DNA of 64,000 bases from the NCBI GenBank assembly GCA_017428215.1, contig JAFRRH010000033.1, positions 1-64,000 on the forward strand, in the 5' to 3' direction. This DNA comes from Selenomonadaceae bacterium. Lineage in GTDB: Bacteria; Bacillota; Negativicutes; Selenomonadales; Selenomonadaceae. The position numbers and the translations under genes are program-made. Of this stretch, positions 24,503 to 34,566 are shown in pieces (the stretch's first letter is position 1; each line of letters opens with the position of its first letter). Under the pieces are notes generated by a model, which did no database searches, was not told the DNA's origin, and saw only the letters and a program-made list of their open reading frames with translations.

Positions 24503-26704
24503 TCAGCCAGCTTCTTCTTCCTCTTTAGCGCGGTCAATCAAAATGTTCAAAAGTTTTACAGACGCTTCAGGAATGTTGGTGCCAGGCGCGAAGATTGCAA
24601 CAGCTCCGCTCTTGTAGAGGTGATCATAATCTTGAACGGGGATAACGCCGCCGATTGCAACCAGAATATCTTCGCGACCGAGCTTTTTGAGTTCGTCTAC
24701 GAGTTCAGGCAACAGCGTATTATGCCCCGCCGCCAACGAGCTGAATCCGACAATGTGAACGTCGTTATCTACAGCGTCCTGCGCGGCTTCTTGCGGAGTT
24801 TGGAAGAGCGGACCAACGTCAACGTCCCAACCCATATCAGCAAAACTAGACGCGATAACTTTTGCGCCTCTGTCGTGCCCGTCTTGACCAATCTTTGCAA
24901 CGAAAATTCTTGGACGACGACCGGTAAGATTTTCAAATTCATCTGCGCGGGCGCGAACTTTATCCAGTTCATTTTGTGCGCCAAACTCGCTGGAGTAAAC
25001 GCCGCTAATCGTGTGAATTGTCGCTTGATAACGACCGGAAATTTTTTCTACAGCGTCAGAAATTTCACCGAGCGAGCAACGGACGCGAGCCGCCTCAACA
25101 GCGCATTCAAGCAAGTTGCCATTGTCGCGAGTTTCAGCCGCTTTAGTAATAGCCTCAAGTGCGGCACGAACATCATCTTCGTTACGTTCTGCGCGGAGTT
25201 TGTTAAGGCGTTCAACCTGTGCATTGCGGACGGCAGTATTGTCGACGGCAAGAATTTCGAGCGGATCTTCTTTATCAAGGCGGAATTTATTCAAGCCGAC
25301 AATCGTTTCGTTATTGGAGTCGATACGCGCTTGACGACGAGCCGCCGCCTCTTCGATACGCATTTTGGGCAAGCCGGTTGCAATAGCTTTAGCCATGCCG
25401 CCGAGTTGTTCAATCTCCTGGATATGCGCCCAAGCACGACGAATAATTTCATTGGTGAGAGCTTCAACGTAATAGGAGCCGCCCCACGGATCGATAATCT
25501 TGCAAACGGAGGTTTCGTCTTGAATGTAAAGTTGGGTGTTGCGGGCGATACGTGCACTGAAGTCCGTCGGCAATGCAATAGCTTCGTCGAGTGCGTTTGT
25601 ATGCAAGGATTGAGTATGACCGAGAGCCGCGCCCATTGCTTCCATAACCGTGCGGGAAATATTGTTGAACGGATCTTGCGCCGTAAGCGACCAACCGGAC
25701 GTCTGGCAGTGAGTACGAAGAGCCATTGACTTAGCGTCGGTGCCGCCCATTTGCTTGACGATTTTAGCCCAAAGGACACGAGCCGCACGCATTTTAGCAA
25801 CTTCCATAAAGTAATTCTTGCCGATAGCCCAGAAGAAACTAAGACGTTTTGCGAAGGCGTCAACCTTCAAGCCGGCGTTAATGCCCGTGCGAATATATTC
25901 GAGACCGTCCGCCAACGTGTAACCAAGCTCAATGTCAGCCGGTGCGCCTGCCTCTTGCATATGGTAACCGCTGATTGAAATCGAATTGAACTTCGGCATA
26001 TATTTTGTCGTGTACTCGAAAATATCGCCAATGATTCGCATTGACATATCAGGCGGATAAATGTAGGTGTTGCGCACCATGAATTCTTTAAGAATGTCGT
26101 TTTGAATCGTGCCGTTGAGGATTGACTTATCAACGCCCTGTTCAATGCCGCTCTGAATAAAGAACGCCAGAATCGGAAGAACTGCACCGTTCATTGTCAT
26201 AGAAACGGACATTTGGTCAAGGGGAATGCCGCTGAATAAAATATTCATGTCAAGCATTGAGCAAACAGAAACGCCCGCCTTGCCAACGTCGCCGAAAACG
26301 CGGGGATTATCAGCGTCGTAACCCCTGTGTGTCGGCAAGTCAAATGCAATCGACAAACCCTTTTGACCTGCGGCGAGGTTGCGGCGATAAAAAGCGTTGG
26401 ATTCTTCAGCCGTAGAAAAGCCCGCGTATTGACGAACAGTCCACGGACGGAAAACATACATCGTAGCATAGGGACCGCGCAGGAACGGAGGAATGCCGCT
26501 TACGAAGTCCAAATGATTCATGTGCTCGTATTCGTCATGCGTGTACAGCGGCTTAACGGGGACGTGCTCCATAGTTTTATAAATGAGCTTGTCATAATCT
26601 TCCTTAGCCGCCTTCTCAAATTTAGCCTTCCACTCCGCCGCGTCAGAAGCCGGGGCGTCGCTCAGACCAATCTGCGTGAAATCCGGATTGTTGTAACTTG
26701 CCAT
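24503..26704 (-). CDS. mutB: Methylmalonyl-CoA mutase, large (catalytic) subunit
   Basis: Predicted 733-residue B12-dependent mutase that interconverts succinyl-CoA and (R)-methylmalonyl-CoA, a key step of propionate formation from succinate. The N-terminal barrel has [35 protein letters not shown] and [11 protein letters not shown]. The C-terminal cobalamin-binding domain (about 595-730) has [13 protein letters not shown] with the Co-ligating His. The ATG at 26704 behind GGGGATG is chosen over an upstream in-frame start inside mutA. It follows mutA by two bases. Confidence 0.95.
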   Translation of the reverse strand: MASYNNPDFTQIGLSDAPASDAAEWKAKFEKAAKEDYDKLIYKTMEHVPVKPLYTHDEYEHMNHLDFVSGIPPFLRGPYATMYVFRPWTVRQYAGFSTAEESNAFYRRNLAAGQKGLSIAFDLPTHRGYDADNPRVFGDVGKAGVSVCSMLDMNILFSGIPLDQMSVSMTMNGAVLPILAFFIQSGIEQGVDKSILNGTIQNDILKEFMVRNTYIYPPDMSMRIIGDIFEYTTKYMPKFNSISISGYHMQEAGAPADIELGYTLADGLEYIRTGINAGLKVDAFAKRLSFFWAIGKNYFMEVAKMRAARVLWAKIVKQMGGTDAKSMALRTHCQTSGWSLTAQDPFNNISRTVMEAMGAALGHTQSLHTNALDEAIALPTDFSARIARNTQLYIQDETSVCKIIDPWGGSYYVEALTNEIIRRAWAHIQEIEQLGGMAKAIATGLPKMRIEEAAARRQARIDSNNETIVGLNKFRLDKEDPLEILAVDNTAVRNAQVERLNKLRAERNEDDVRAALEAITKAAETRDNGNLLECAVEAARVRCSLGEISDAVEKISGRYQATIHTISGVYSSEFGAQNELDKVRARADEFENLTGRRPRIFVAKIGQDGHDRGAKVIASSFADMGWDVDVGPLFQTPQEAAQDAVDNDVHIVGFSSLAAGHNTLLPELVDELKKLGREDILVAIGGVIPVQDYDHLYKSGAVAIFAPGTNIPEASVKLLNILIDRAKEEEEAG

Positions 26705-26706
26705 TA

Positions 26707-28854
26707 TTACATCCCCTTTTTCTGTTGAAGTGCTTGGATAACTTTGTAGCAATTCGCCCTAACGTTAATATAATCGTCAATGCCCGCCGCTTTGTAAGTT
26801 TCGACGAGTTCAGCGGGAGCGGTGCCGGCAAGATAAACCGTCGCATTGGGCAAAACCTCATGAAGTTTCGGGGCGAGCGCGGGGACAATTTCGGGATAAG
26901 TGGCGTCAGTGGAGCAAATTACAACTGCATCTGCGCCAGATTCTTTAGCCGCTTGTGCCGCGTCGTCAACAGTTTTAAAGCCGTTATTACCCAAAACTTG
27001 GAACGCACCGACTTGCAAGAAACCAGTAGTGAAATCTGCGCGGGCTTTGTGTTGCGGAATAGGTCCCATGTTCGCGAGGAAAATTTTAACGTTGTCGCCG
27101 GTTTTGGCTTTGAAGTTTTCGGTTTTTTCGCGAAGAGCCTCGAAACGTTCGCTCCAACGATGAGCCTCGATATTTTTAATCTCTGCAACTTCAGCGGTGC
27201 CCAAAGCTTTTCTGATTTCGGCAATGGTTGCGCCCTTTTCAGCCGCCGCGATAACAGATTCAGCGTCGTCAGCTTTGATATTAGCGAGCGCGTCTTTTGC
27301 GTCAACGGTCTCAAGATAAACCTCAATCGTAACTTTGCGGACTTTCATGTTTTCGGCTTGAGATTCTGCGCGGGCGTCAATGCGTTCTTCTGTCATGTTC
27401 GGATACATGTTGTTGCCGACAATGCGATCCTTGCGAGTTTCCGCCGCCTTAAAACGAGCGTCACAAACTTTAGCGATTTCGTCTTGCGGATAGCCTTCTT
27501 TAAGCGTGGCGACAATGCCGCCTTCACCTTCGACGACTTGGAACTCCGCCCAAATTTTTTCTTTAATCTGTTTGGTTAAAGTTTCGACTGCCCACGAACC
27601 GCCAGCGGGGTCAATCGGCTGCAACAGTCCAAATTCCTCTTGCAAGATAATCTGCATGTTGCGAGCGATACGACGGCTGAATTCGTCGCCTTTGCGAACA
27701 GGCTCATCAAACGTAGAATTCTCGAAACTGTCTACGCCGCCAACTACGCTGCTGAAAAGTTCGGTCGTGTCGCGGAGCATATTTACATACGGGTCGTAAA
27801 CGGTCTTAAAGAATTTGGCGGGGCGTCCGTGAATGTGAATTTTCTGGGATTCTTCGTTGCCGCCAAAAGCCTTGACAATCTGCGCCCAAATGGGGCGAAC
27901 CGCGCGGAGCTTGGCAATCTGCATGAAGAAATTTGCGCCCATAGAAAAGCCGAACATAATTTGACTTGCCGCCTCGTCAATCGTCAAGCCGCGTTCAAGC
28001 AGTGCTCTAAGATAAGCCACGCCCGTTGCCAACGTGTAAGCGATTTCTTGAACGTCATTTGCGCCGCCGTCGCTGAACACGTCACTTTTAACAAAAAGCG
28101 TCTTGACAGCGGGAGCATTTTTAATAGCCCATTTAGCAGAGGTTGCCGCCTCGTCGAAAAGTTTATCCAAATCCTGACCGAGCCAACCATTAGCGGCATA
28201 TTCGCAAATGGGATTCGCGCCGATAACGCCTTTAAGTTTGGAAACGTCGCCGCCATTTTTCTTGACAGCCGCAACAATCAACGCGAGGAGTGGCAGTGCA
28301 CTTTCGCCCGTGTAAACGTAAAGCGGATATTGATCAAGCTTCAAATCTTTAAGCAAAGCCGTAACGTCGCCGAGAGTTGTCAAGCTCACGCCGCCTTTGC
28401 CAATATGCTCACATTCGCGGGCGTCTTTAGCTTTACGGGTCGCGCAATCGACTTTGACGTTGTAAATCGTGGAGCCTTTTTCAATCTCACGTTTAAGGAG
28501 TTCGTTGTTTTCTTTAGGGAATGTTTCGTCGCAAGCTTGCGCGATACCCCACGGCGCGTTGACGTAACCATTTGCCTCTACGCCGCGCAGATAATCGCCC
28601 ATGCCTGGGAAAGATTTAGCGGGTTGAATCGGTTCGGTGTTTGCGTGGAAATACATCGGGCTAAATGTTATGCCCTCATAAGTTTTGGTGAAAAGTTTTT
28701 TCTCGAACGGTGCGCCCTTCAACAGCGCGATACACGCTTCTTTCCACTCGTCATAAGTCGGCGGCGTGAATTCGTCAAGCGGGACTTCGGGGAAATTTTC
28801 TTGCGCTTCGGCTTTTTTTATAAGAGCCTGAAGATCAAGTTCTGCATTGCTCAT
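26707..28854 (-). CDS. mutA: Methylmalonyl-CoA mutase, small subunit
   Basis: Predicted 715-residue non-catalytic partner of MutB. The barrel domain shows [20 protein letters not shown] and [24 protein letters not shown]. The C-terminal B12-like domain lacks the DxHxxG motif (it reads [14 protein letters not shown]), as expected for the small subunit. The ATG follows GGAGGAAAAAAATTT. It is first in the mutAB operon, downstream of a strong promoter in the gap to hemB. Confidence 0.93.
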   Translation of the reverse strand: MSNAELDLQALIKKAEAQENFPEVPLDEFTPPTYDEWKEACIALLKGAPFEKKLFTKTYEGITFSPMYFHANTEPIQPAKSFPGMGDYLRGVEANGYVNAPWGIAQACDETFPKENNELLKREIEKGSTIYNVKVDCATRKAKDARECEHIGKGGVSLTTLGDVTALLKDLKLDQYPLYVYTGESALPLLALIVAAVKKNGGDVSKLKGVIGANPICEYAANGWLGQDLDKLFDEAATSAKWAIKNAPAVKTLFVKSDVFSDGGANDVQEIAYTLATGVAYLRALLERGLTIDEAASQIMFGFSMGANFFMQIAKLRAVRPIWAQIVKAFGGNEESQKIHIHGRPAKFFKTVYDPYVNMLRDTTELFSSVVGGVDSFENSTFDEPVRKGDEFSRRIARNMQIILQEEFGLLQPIDPAGGSWAVETLTKQIKEKIWAEFQVVEGEGGIVATLKEGYPQDEIAKVCDARFKAAETRKDRIVGNNMYPNMTEERIDARAESQAENMKVRKVTIEVYLETVDAKDALANIKADDAESVIAAAEKGATIAEIRKALGTAEVAEIKNIEAHRWSERFEALREKTENFKAKTGDNVKIFLANMGPIPQHKARADFTTGFLQVGAFQVLGNNGFKTVDDAAQAAKESGADAVVICSTDATYPEIVPALAPKLHEVLPNATVYLAGTAPAELVETYKAAGIDDYINVRANCYKVIQALQQKKGM

Positions 28855-28950
28855 AAATTTTTTTCCTCCTATAAAATTTTTATATTGACTGCGAAAAGTT
28901 TTAATCTCTCCTCCTCCAAATTGTCTGTGTGATTATTGTTACATATTGGA

Positions 28951-28979
28951 ATATTAATACAACTAATGCCCACTGTCAA
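28951..28979 (-). promoter_or_regulatory. Promoter of the mutAB operon
   Basis: Minus strand TTGACA (28974-28979), 17 bases, TAATAT (28951-28956), about 95 bases before mutA. The long leader holds an extra purine-rich GGAGGAGGAG stretch at about 28905-28920, which might be a second ribosome binding site or regulatory element. Confidence 0.65.
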
Positions 28980-28996
28980 CGCTAAAAATTTTTTTC

Positions 28997-29956
28997 TTAA
29001 TATTGAGCAAAATCGAGAGCGTGATAAGTTATGATTATGTCTGCGCCGGCTCGTTTCATAGCGGTTAAGTTTTCGACAACAATGCGTTTCTCGTCAATCC
29101 AACCGTTTTTAGCGGCGGCTTTAACCATAGCATACTCGCCGCTGACATTGTAAACTGCAACGGGGCGATTAATTTGTTCACGAACTTTGCTGACAATATC
29201 CAGATAAGCAAGCGCAGGTTTAATCATGATAATATCCGCGCCCTCTGCAAGGTCGAGTTCAACTTCTTTAAGAGCCTCGCGGCTGTTGGCAAAATCCATT
29301 TGATATTGTTTCCGGTCACCGAATTGCGGAGCCGAATCCGCCGCATCTCTGAAAGGTCCATAATAAGCAGAGGCGTATTTAACAGCGTAGCTCATAATTG
29401 ACACGTTGGGAAAATTTTTCTCGTCGAGGGCGTCGCGAATGGCGGCAATTCTTCCATCCATCATATCGGAAGGAGCAACAATATCTGCGCCCGCCTCCGC
29501 TTGACTGACAGCAACTTTCTGCAAAAGTTTTAAAGTTTCGTCATTGTCGACGTAATGCCCGCAAAGTTTACCGCAATGCCCGTGACTTGTATATTGGCAC
29601 AAACAAACATCGCCGACAATAATTAATTCGGGCACTGCACTTTTAATGGCGGCAATGGCGCGTTGCACGGGGCTTTTCATATCCCACGCGGAGGAGCCGA
29701 TTTCGTCCTTATATTCGGGCAAGCCGAAAACTTCAACGGCGGGAATTCCCAGCGCAAAAATTTTTTTAGCAAGTTCAACTGCATTATCAACGGACAAGTG
29801 ATAACAATCGGGCATGGAGGGAATTTCTTCGCGAACATTTTCCCCTGCCACGACGAATATCGGATAAATTAAATCTTTGACGGATAAATTTGTTTCACGA
29901 ACCATTGAACGTAAATTTTCATTAAGACGCAATCTGCGCGGACGTAACTTTAACAT
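28997..29956 (-). CDS. hemB: Delta-aminolevulinic acid dehydratase (porphobilinogen synthase)
   Basis: Predicted 319-residue enzyme of tetrapyrrole synthesis, needed for haem and B12. The metal site reads [14 protein letters not shown], with the three Cys of zinc-type enzymes, and the active lysines lie in [18 protein letters not shown] and [11 protein letters not shown]. Full length. ATG with AGGAGATGATTCA upstream. It precedes mutAB on the same strand but the latter has its own promoter. Confidence 0.96.
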   Translation of the reverse strand: MLKLRPRRLRLNENLRSMVRETNLSVKDLIYPIFVVAGENVREEIPSMPDCYHLSVDNAVELAKKIFALGIPAVEVFGLPEYKDEIGSSAWDMKSPVQRAIAAIKSAVPELIIVGDVCLCQYTSHGHCGKLCGHYVDNDETLKLLQKVAVSQAEAGADIVAPSDMMDGRIAAIRDALDEKNFPNVSIMSYAVKYASAYYGPFRDAADSAPQFGDRKQYQMDFANSREALKEVELDLAEGADIIMIKPALAYLDIVSKVREQINRPVAVYNVSGEYAMVKAAAKNGWIDEKRIVVENLTAMKRAGADIIITYHALDFAQY

Positions 29957-30033
29957 TGAATCATCTCCTATTATTAATCTCTTGACTAAGAGCGGGCGTC
30001 ATTTTAAAATCGTTTCAAGTGGGAGGCGATTTT

Positions 30034-30432
30034 ATGAACGACGACGATTTTAATAAAAGTCCCGAATTGAAAACACGTAACGAGGGCGACGCAAGATTTG
30101 ACGTAACGTCGCTTGATGAAGTAAAGGACGAGAACGGCAACGGGATTTTCCACATGACGACGCGCTTTAAATGGATTCTCGCGCTGTCGATTATAATTTT
30201 ACTTGTGGCGGGCGTGTTGATTTATTCGTCATATAAAGACGCGCTAATCGTCGAGATTTGGCAACTGGCGATTTGGTGTGTATGTGTCATGTTGGCGTTT
30301 TATTCTGTAATTAAACGTTCTCTGGCGGCTGTAATTCTGAATTTAATTTTATTCTTCGGCGTGTCAATGATACCTGTCTGGCAATCTGCACACAAAAACT
30401 TTGAGTCGGTATTCAAGCTATTTTTCGATTGA
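30034..30432 (+). CDS. Small membrane protein, unknown function
   Basis: Predicted 132-residue protein. A polar N-terminus of about 47 residues (MNDDDFNKSPELKTRNEG) precedes three membrane helices (about 48-67, 76-93 and 95-117). No family is recognised. The ATG follows GGGAGGCGATTTT. It stands alone, divergent from hemB, and ends in a strong terminator, so it is likely a single-gene unit. Confidence 0.6.
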   Translation: MNDDDFNKSPELKTRNEGDARFDVTSLDEVKDENGNGIFHMTTRFKWILALSIIILLVAGVLIYSSYKDALIVEIWQLAIWCVCVMLAFYSVIKRSLAAVILNLILFFGVSMIPVWQSAHKNFESVFKLFFD

Positions 30433-30443
30433 CAAAAAAATTT

Positions 30444-30467
30444 CCCTCCCGTTGGGAGGGTTTTTTT
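30444..30467 (+). terminator. Terminator after the small membrane protein gene
   Basis: CCCTCCC GTT GGGAGGG followed by seven T. The end overlaps the last bases of the convergent FabK-like gene. Confidence 0.85.
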
Positions 30468-31416
30468 ATAGTTTATAAAATTTTTCCGCCTCCGTTACTA
30501 GTTGACGGATAATTTCCTTGACAGGCAAAATTTCTTTGATTCGCGGCATGTACTCGCCCGTAAACACAAGCCCCGTTTCCAAATCGCCTTGTTGAGCACG
30601 TGTTAACGCTCGGACGATACAGAAATTGTGCTTGCAAGCTTTAAGACACGAGTCACAAACTTTGGGCGGAACGTTGCCTTCCATTACTCGTTTAGAAAAG
30701 GGCGTCCGCACGGCTCGACCAGGCAAGCCTACAGGGCTGTTAATTACTACGACATCTTCCGGTTGCGACTTAAGATAATATTCTTTCAAGCTCGGTGCGC
30801 CGTTTGATTCCAGACTTGCCGCAAAACGTGAGCCCATTTGCACGCCGTTTGCTCCCATTTTTAATACGTCGGCAATGTCTTTACCAGTTAGCACGCCGCC
30901 CGCCGCTATGATTGGAATATCTACTGCGGCGCGAATCGGTTCAATCAGCTCGCGAACAGAAATATCCGTTCCGAGATGTCCGCCCGCCTCTTTGCCTTCG
31001 ACGACGACCGCCGCCGCTCCCAGTTTCTGTGAAATTTTTGCCAGCTTGACAGAGGAAACTATCGGGACTATCGGCGTGCCGGACTCCCTGCCCAGCCCGA
31101 AAATATCACGCGAAAAACCCGCGCCCGCAACGATTAAATCAATGCCCGCGTCCATTGCCGTATGAACTATGCCCGCGAAATCGCTTGCCGCGACCATTAT
31201 ATTTATCCCGATTATGCCGTCGGTCAATGAACGTGCCAATTTTATTTCGTAGCGCAATTCTTCATGAGCCATGCCCGACGCCGCAATTAAGCCGATACCG
31301 CCCTCTTGAGCGACCGCCGCCGCAAGCCGCGCAGTTGACAGCCTTATTGCCATGCCGCCCTGCACGATTGGGATTTTTGCTATTTTATTTCCTATTTTAA
31401 GTTCCGGTAGTCTCAC
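30466..31416 (-). CDS. FabK/nitronate monooxygenase-like flavoprotein
   Basis: Predicted 316-residue FMN TIM-barrel protein of the FabK/NMO superfamily. PIVQGGMAIRLSTARLA starts the barrel, and EGKEAGGHLG and IIAAGGVLTGKDIADVLKMGANGVQMGSRF bind FMN phosphate. It differs from the FabK at 33.5 kb by a C-terminal cysteine set (CDSCLKACKHNFC), seen in NMO-like proteins of anaerobes. It may be a second enoyl reductase or act on another substrate. The GTG start follows GAGAGG. It is the last gene of the fatty-acid cluster, after a heptamer-repeat spacer. Confidence 0.75.
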   Translation of the reverse strand: MRLPELKIGNKIAKIPIVQGGMAIRLSTARLAAAVAQEGGIGLIAASGMAHEELRYEIKLARSLTDGIIGINIMVAASDFAGIVHTAMDAGIDLIVAGAGFSRDIFGLGRESGTPIVPIVSSVKLAKISQKLGAAAVVVEGKEAGGHLGTDISVRELIEPIRAAVDIPIIAAGGVLTGKDIADVLKMGANGVQMGSRFAASLESNGAPSLKEYYLKSQPEDVVVINSPVGLPGRAVRTPFSKRVMEGNVPPKVCDSCLKACKHNFCIVRALTRAQQGDLETGLVFTGEYMPRIKEILPVKEIIRQLVTEAEKFYKL

Positions 31417-31438
31417 GGATAATCCTCTCCAAAAAAAC

Positions 31439-31501
31439 GATTAGTGATTAGTGATTAGCGATTGGCTTTTTCTAACCACTAACCACTAACCACTATGCAC
31501 T
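31439..31501. repeat. Heptamer tandem repeats forming an imperfect inverted repeat
   Basis: GATTAGT occurs three times in tandem (31439-31460), then a short spacer, then three AACCACT copies (31473-31493). The two arms are nearly complementary (TTAGTG-ATTAGTG against CACTAAC-CACTAA), so the transcript between acpP and the FabK-like gene can form a long hairpin with A-C or G-T mismatches. Possible roles are attenuation or mRNA stability. Confidence 0.7.
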
Positions 31502-31504
31502 AAA

Positions 31505-31741
31505 TCAAGCGTTGGTTTCTCCGTCTATGTACTTAACGACATCTTCCACAGTCTTGATTTTCTCGGCCTTTTCGTCGGGGATTTCGATATTGAATTCCTC
31601 CTCGAACGCCATAATCAATTCGACTATGTCCAGAGAATCGGCTCCTAAGTCATCGACGAAAGTTGAGCTCATCTGAATCTCGTCCTCTTCGACGCCAAGT
31701 TGCTCTTTGACGATTTTTTTAACCTGATCAAACGTTGACAC
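31505..31741 (-). CDS. acpP: Acyl carrier protein
   Basis: Predicted 78-residue acidic protein with the phosphopantetheine site [20 protein letters not shown]. It carries growing fatty acids. The GTG at 31741 is eight bases from AAGGAGG and is chosen over a GTG three codons earlier that would sit on the ribosome site. It lies in the fab cluster after fabG; the matching AcpS is encoded at 56.6 kb. Confidence 0.95.
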   Translation of the reverse strand: MSTFDQVKKIVKEQLGVEEDEIQMSSTFVDDLGADSLDIVELIMAFEEEFNIEIPDEKAEKIKTVEDVVKYIDGETNA

Positions 31742-31768
31742 GCGTAGCACCTCCTTTCAAAGCCGCGT

Positions 31769-32518
31769 TCACATAGCCATTCCGCCGTCAACCGACAGAA
31801 CTTGCCCCGTGATATACGCCGCCTCATCTGATACCAAGAACGCTACTGCATTGGCAACGTCTTCGGGAGTTCCCATTCTTCCCGCAGGTATCTCTTGCAT
31901 CATAACTTCCTTAACTTTTTCGCTAAGCGCGGCAGTCATATCGGTATTGATAAAGCCTGGCGCAATTACGTTAACCGTCACACCACGCGAGGCAAGTTCC
32001 CGCGCCGCCGACTTCGTGAAACCAATTATCCCCGCCTTAGCCGCCGCATAATTAGTTTGGCTTATGTTGCCCTTGAGTCCGACGACGCTTGACATATTAA
32101 CAATTCTCCCGCCGCGTTGTTTCATCATGAGTTTAGTAACGGCTTTCGTGCAATTAAAGACGCCTTTCAAATTTGTGGCAATAACTTTGTCGAAGTCGTC
32201 CTCGCTCATTTTAAGCAGAAGATTATCGCGGGTAATGCCGGCATTGTTTATTAAAATGTCCAGCCGTCCCCAATCGTCGACAACTTTTTTAATTAGTTCA
32301 GTCACGACTGCCAAACTTGAAACGTCGCCTTGAACGAGCATTGCCGCGCCGCCCGAAGACTCAATCGTCGCTTTAACTTCTTCCGCCTTTGCAATATTGC
32401 TTGAGAAATTCAACGCGACTTTTGCGCCGTCTTTAGCAAGCCGCAAAGCTATTGCCCGTCCGATACCGCGTGAGGCTCCTGTCACGAACGCCACCTTGCC
32501 CGATAATTTGGAACTCAT
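31769..32518 (-). CDS. fabG: 3-oxoacyl-ACP reductase
   Basis: Predicted 249-residue short-chain dehydrogenase. NADP site VTGASRGIGRAIAL, structural NNAG, catalytic Ser in NMSSVVGLKGN and the YAAAK pair (Tyr, Lys). It reduces 3-oxoacyl-ACP in elongation. The ATG at 32518 is chosen because it gives the usual length; the frame extends further upstream without a better ribosome site. Placed between fabD and acpP as usual. Confidence 0.93.
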   Translation of the reverse strand: MSSKLSGKVAFVTGASRGIGRAIALRLAKDGAKVALNFSSNIAKAEEVKATIESSGGAAMLVQGDVSSLAVVTELIKKVVDDWGRLDILINNAGITRDNLLLKMSEDDFDKVIATNLKGVFNCTKAVTKLMMKQRGGRIVNMSSVVGLKGNISQTNYAAAKAGIIGFTKSAARELASRGVTVNVIAPGFINTDMTAALSEKVKEVMMQEIPAGRMGTPEDVANAVAFLVSDEAAYITGQVLSVDGGMAM

Positions 32519-32603
32519 TACAACCTTTCGCCTCCCGTTTGCAGAATATAGCACAAAGATTTTCGCTTGTCTACATTTTTTGAACGCTTATAAACTTAGC
32601 GAA

Positions 32604-33542
32604 TCAACCGAAATTTTTTAATGCGTCTAAAGTTTTTTGCAAGCTGTTAATATTTTCTACGTTTAAGCTACGAATTTTTTTATCAATACGCCGATTGAAC
32701 CCGCAAAGCGTTTTGCCCGGTCCGCACTCAATGAAAATTTCCGCGCCAAAATTTTTCATCGCCTCGACGCAAGCTATCCATTTGACTGGATTATCAGCTT
32801 GCGCCACCAAATTATTTTTTATATCTTCTGCTGAAGTTTCAAGTTCACCGTTGACATTTGCCGCAATCGGAAAAGCCGCGTCGTGAAGTTCTACCTTGTC
32901 CAATTCGACAGAAAGTTTTTTAGCGGCGGGAGCCATTAAAGTACTATGGAAAGGTGCACTGACTGGTAAGATGACAGCTTTTTTTGCGCCTGTAGATTTT
33001 AATTTTTCGACTGCCGCCTCAACGCCCGCAATTTTTCCCGCGATAACCGTTTGACCTGGACAATTAAAGTTGACTGCTTGAACTTCGCCAAGCTCCGACG
33101 CCTCCGCGCAGATTTTTATAATCGTCGCGTCGTCAAGTCCGAGAATCGCCGCCATTGCACCTTCGCCGACCGGAACCGCCTCTTGCATAAATTGCCCGCG
33201 CTTGTGAACTAAAACTACTGCATCCCTAAATTTAAGCGAGCCAGCCGCCACCAATGCAGAATATTCGCCCAAAGAATGACCGCCCGCTATTTGAGCCGTT
33301 ATGCCCTCCGATTTTAAAATTTCGTTGACAATGACGCTGACGACCAAAATCGCGGGTTGCGTGTTCGCCGTCAATTTTAAATCGTCCTCCGAGCCGTCAA
33401 AACAAATTTTCTTTATCGAATAACCAAGTGAGTCGTCCGCCTCGTCGAAAAATTTTTTAGCCACGTCGAAGTTGTCATAAAAATCTTTGCCCATACCGAC
33501 CGCTTGCGCACCTTGTCCGGGGAAAATAAAAGCCGTCTTCAT
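32604..33542 (-). CDS. fabD: Malonyl-CoA:ACP transacylase
   Basis: Predicted 312-residue enzyme that loads malonate onto ACP. Shows AFIFPGQGAQAVGMG at the start, the nucleophile in IAGGHSLGEYSALVAAG and the His of PVSAPFHSTLM. The ATG at 33542 follows GGAGCTGATATT and gives the standard N-terminus; the open frame continues 39 codons upstream into fabK. Four bases separate it from the fabK stop. Confidence 0.94.
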   Translation of the reverse strand: MKTAFIFPGQGAQAVGMGKDFYDNFDVAKKFFDEADDSLGYSIKKICFDGSEDDLKLTANTQPAILVVSVIVNEILKSEGITAQIAGGHSLGEYSALVAAGSLKFRDAVVLVHKRGQFMQEAVPVGEGAMAAILGLDDATIIKICAEASELGEVQAVNFNCPGQTVIAGKIAGVEAAVEKLKSTGAKKAVILPVSAPFHSTLMAPAAKKLSVELDKVELHDAAFPIAANVNGELETSAEDIKNNLVAQADNPVKWIACVEAMKNFGAEIFIECGPGKTLCGFNRRIDKKIRSLNVENINSLQKTLDALKNFG

Positions 33543-33546
33543 AATA

Positions 33547-34494
33547 TCAGCTCCATTTACTCTGAACGTTATCGACAACGCCGCCAATGCCGTTAACAAT
33601 GTCATCAATAATTTCCTTAACGGTTTTAATATCGTCGAGCATGCCGGAAATTTGCCCAATCATAACTGAGCCGTTCTCAACGTCGCCGAGATGTGTAGCC
33701 TTATGCAATGCGCCCGTGCCGAGTTGTTCAAGTTCCTCATTAGACGCACCAGCCGCTTCCATTTCAAAAAATGTTCGTGTAAGTTTATTAGCAAGAACGC
33801 GAACAGGATGACCGAGCGTCCGTCCCGTGACGACCGTCGACCTGTCTTTAGCTTTGAGCACAAGATTTTTATAATTCGGGTGAGCAATGCACTCTTTGCT
33901 TAAAACAAAGCGCGTGCCCATTTGAATTGCACTAGCTCCAAGCGCGAACGCCGCAACAATTCCACGTGAATCCGCAAAACCGCCCGCCGCTATAACCGGA
34001 ACATCAACCGCGTCGACGACTTGAGGGACGAGCGGCATTGTAGAAATTTCACCGATATGCCCGCCAGATTCGCAACCTTCAGCAATTACTGCGTCCACGC
34101 CGCCTTTAACTAATCTTTTAGCCAATGCAACACTCGCTACGACCGGAATAACTTTTGAGCCGATTTCTTTAAGCGCAGGAACGTATTCGCCAGGATTGCC
34201 CGCGCCCGTCGTCACGACTGGAACGCGCTCCTCAACCATGAGTTGCATAACTTCCTTGACGAACGGCGACATTAACATTACGTTTACGCCGAAAGGTTTA
34301 TCTGTCCACGCTTTGCACTTTTGAATTTCTTTATGCAAAACGTCTGGTGGCATATGCCCCGCGCCGATAAGTCCCAAGCCGCCCGCGTTCGACACCGCCG
34401 AGGCAAGCTCCGCTGTACCTATCCACGCCATGCCGCCTTGAAATATCGGATACTTGATTTTCAGCAACTTACATATGGCGTTATTTTCAAACAT
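33547..34494 (-). CDS. fabK: Enoyl-ACP reductase II
   Basis: Predicted 315-residue FMN enoyl-ACP reductase. Features: YPIFQGGMAWIGTAELASAVS, GVNVMLMSPFV, EGCESGGHIGEISTMPLVPQ and AAGGFADSRGIVAAFALGASAIQMGTRF. FabK replaces FabI in many Firmicutes and resists triclosan. ATG behind GAGGAGATTA. It sits at the head of the fabK-fabD-fabG-acpP run and has its own promoter in the gap to plsX, where fabH is expected but missing. Confidence 0.92.
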   Translation of the reverse strand: MFENNAICKLLKIKYPIFQGGMAWIGTAELASAVSNAGGLGLIGAGHMPPDVLHKEIQKCKAWTDKPFGVNVMLMSPFVKEVMQLMVEERVPVVTTGAGNPGEYVPALKEIGSKVIPVVASVALAKRLVKGGVDAVIAEGCESGGHIGEISTMPLVPQVVDAVDVPVIAAGGFADSRGIVAAFALGASAIQMGTRFVLSKECIAHPNYKNLVLKAKDRSTVVTGRTLGHPVRVLANKLTRTFFEMEAAGASNEELEQLGTGALHKATHLGDVENGSVMIGQISGMLDDIKTVKEIIDDIVNGIGGVVDNVQSKWS

Positions 34495-34531
34495 TTAATC
34501 TCCTCCTCAACGGTTGCTCAGCCTAGCTTAA

Positions 34532-34558
34532 ATTATACGAATTAATCGCATTTGTCAA
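34532..34558 (-). promoter_or_regulatory. Internal promoter before fabK
   Basis: Minus strand TTGACA (34553-34558) and TATAAT (34532-34537) are separated by 15 bases, a short spacer, 38 bases before fabK. No FapR-type operator was recognised. Confidence 0.5.
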
Positions 34559-34566
34559 TTCCGAAT

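Noticed and set aside
24620..25729. Plus-strand open frame of 369 codons antisense to mutB
   Set aside because: Same reason: complete overlap with a conserved gene and no translation signal.
27640..28932. Plus-strand open frame of 430 codons antisense to mutA
   Set aside because: It overlaps a full-length conserved mutase gene, has no ribosome site and its residues match no family; long antisense frames are common here because of codon bias.
31439..31501. CRISPR array
   Set aside because: Units are only seven bases, without spacers, and the second half is inverted.
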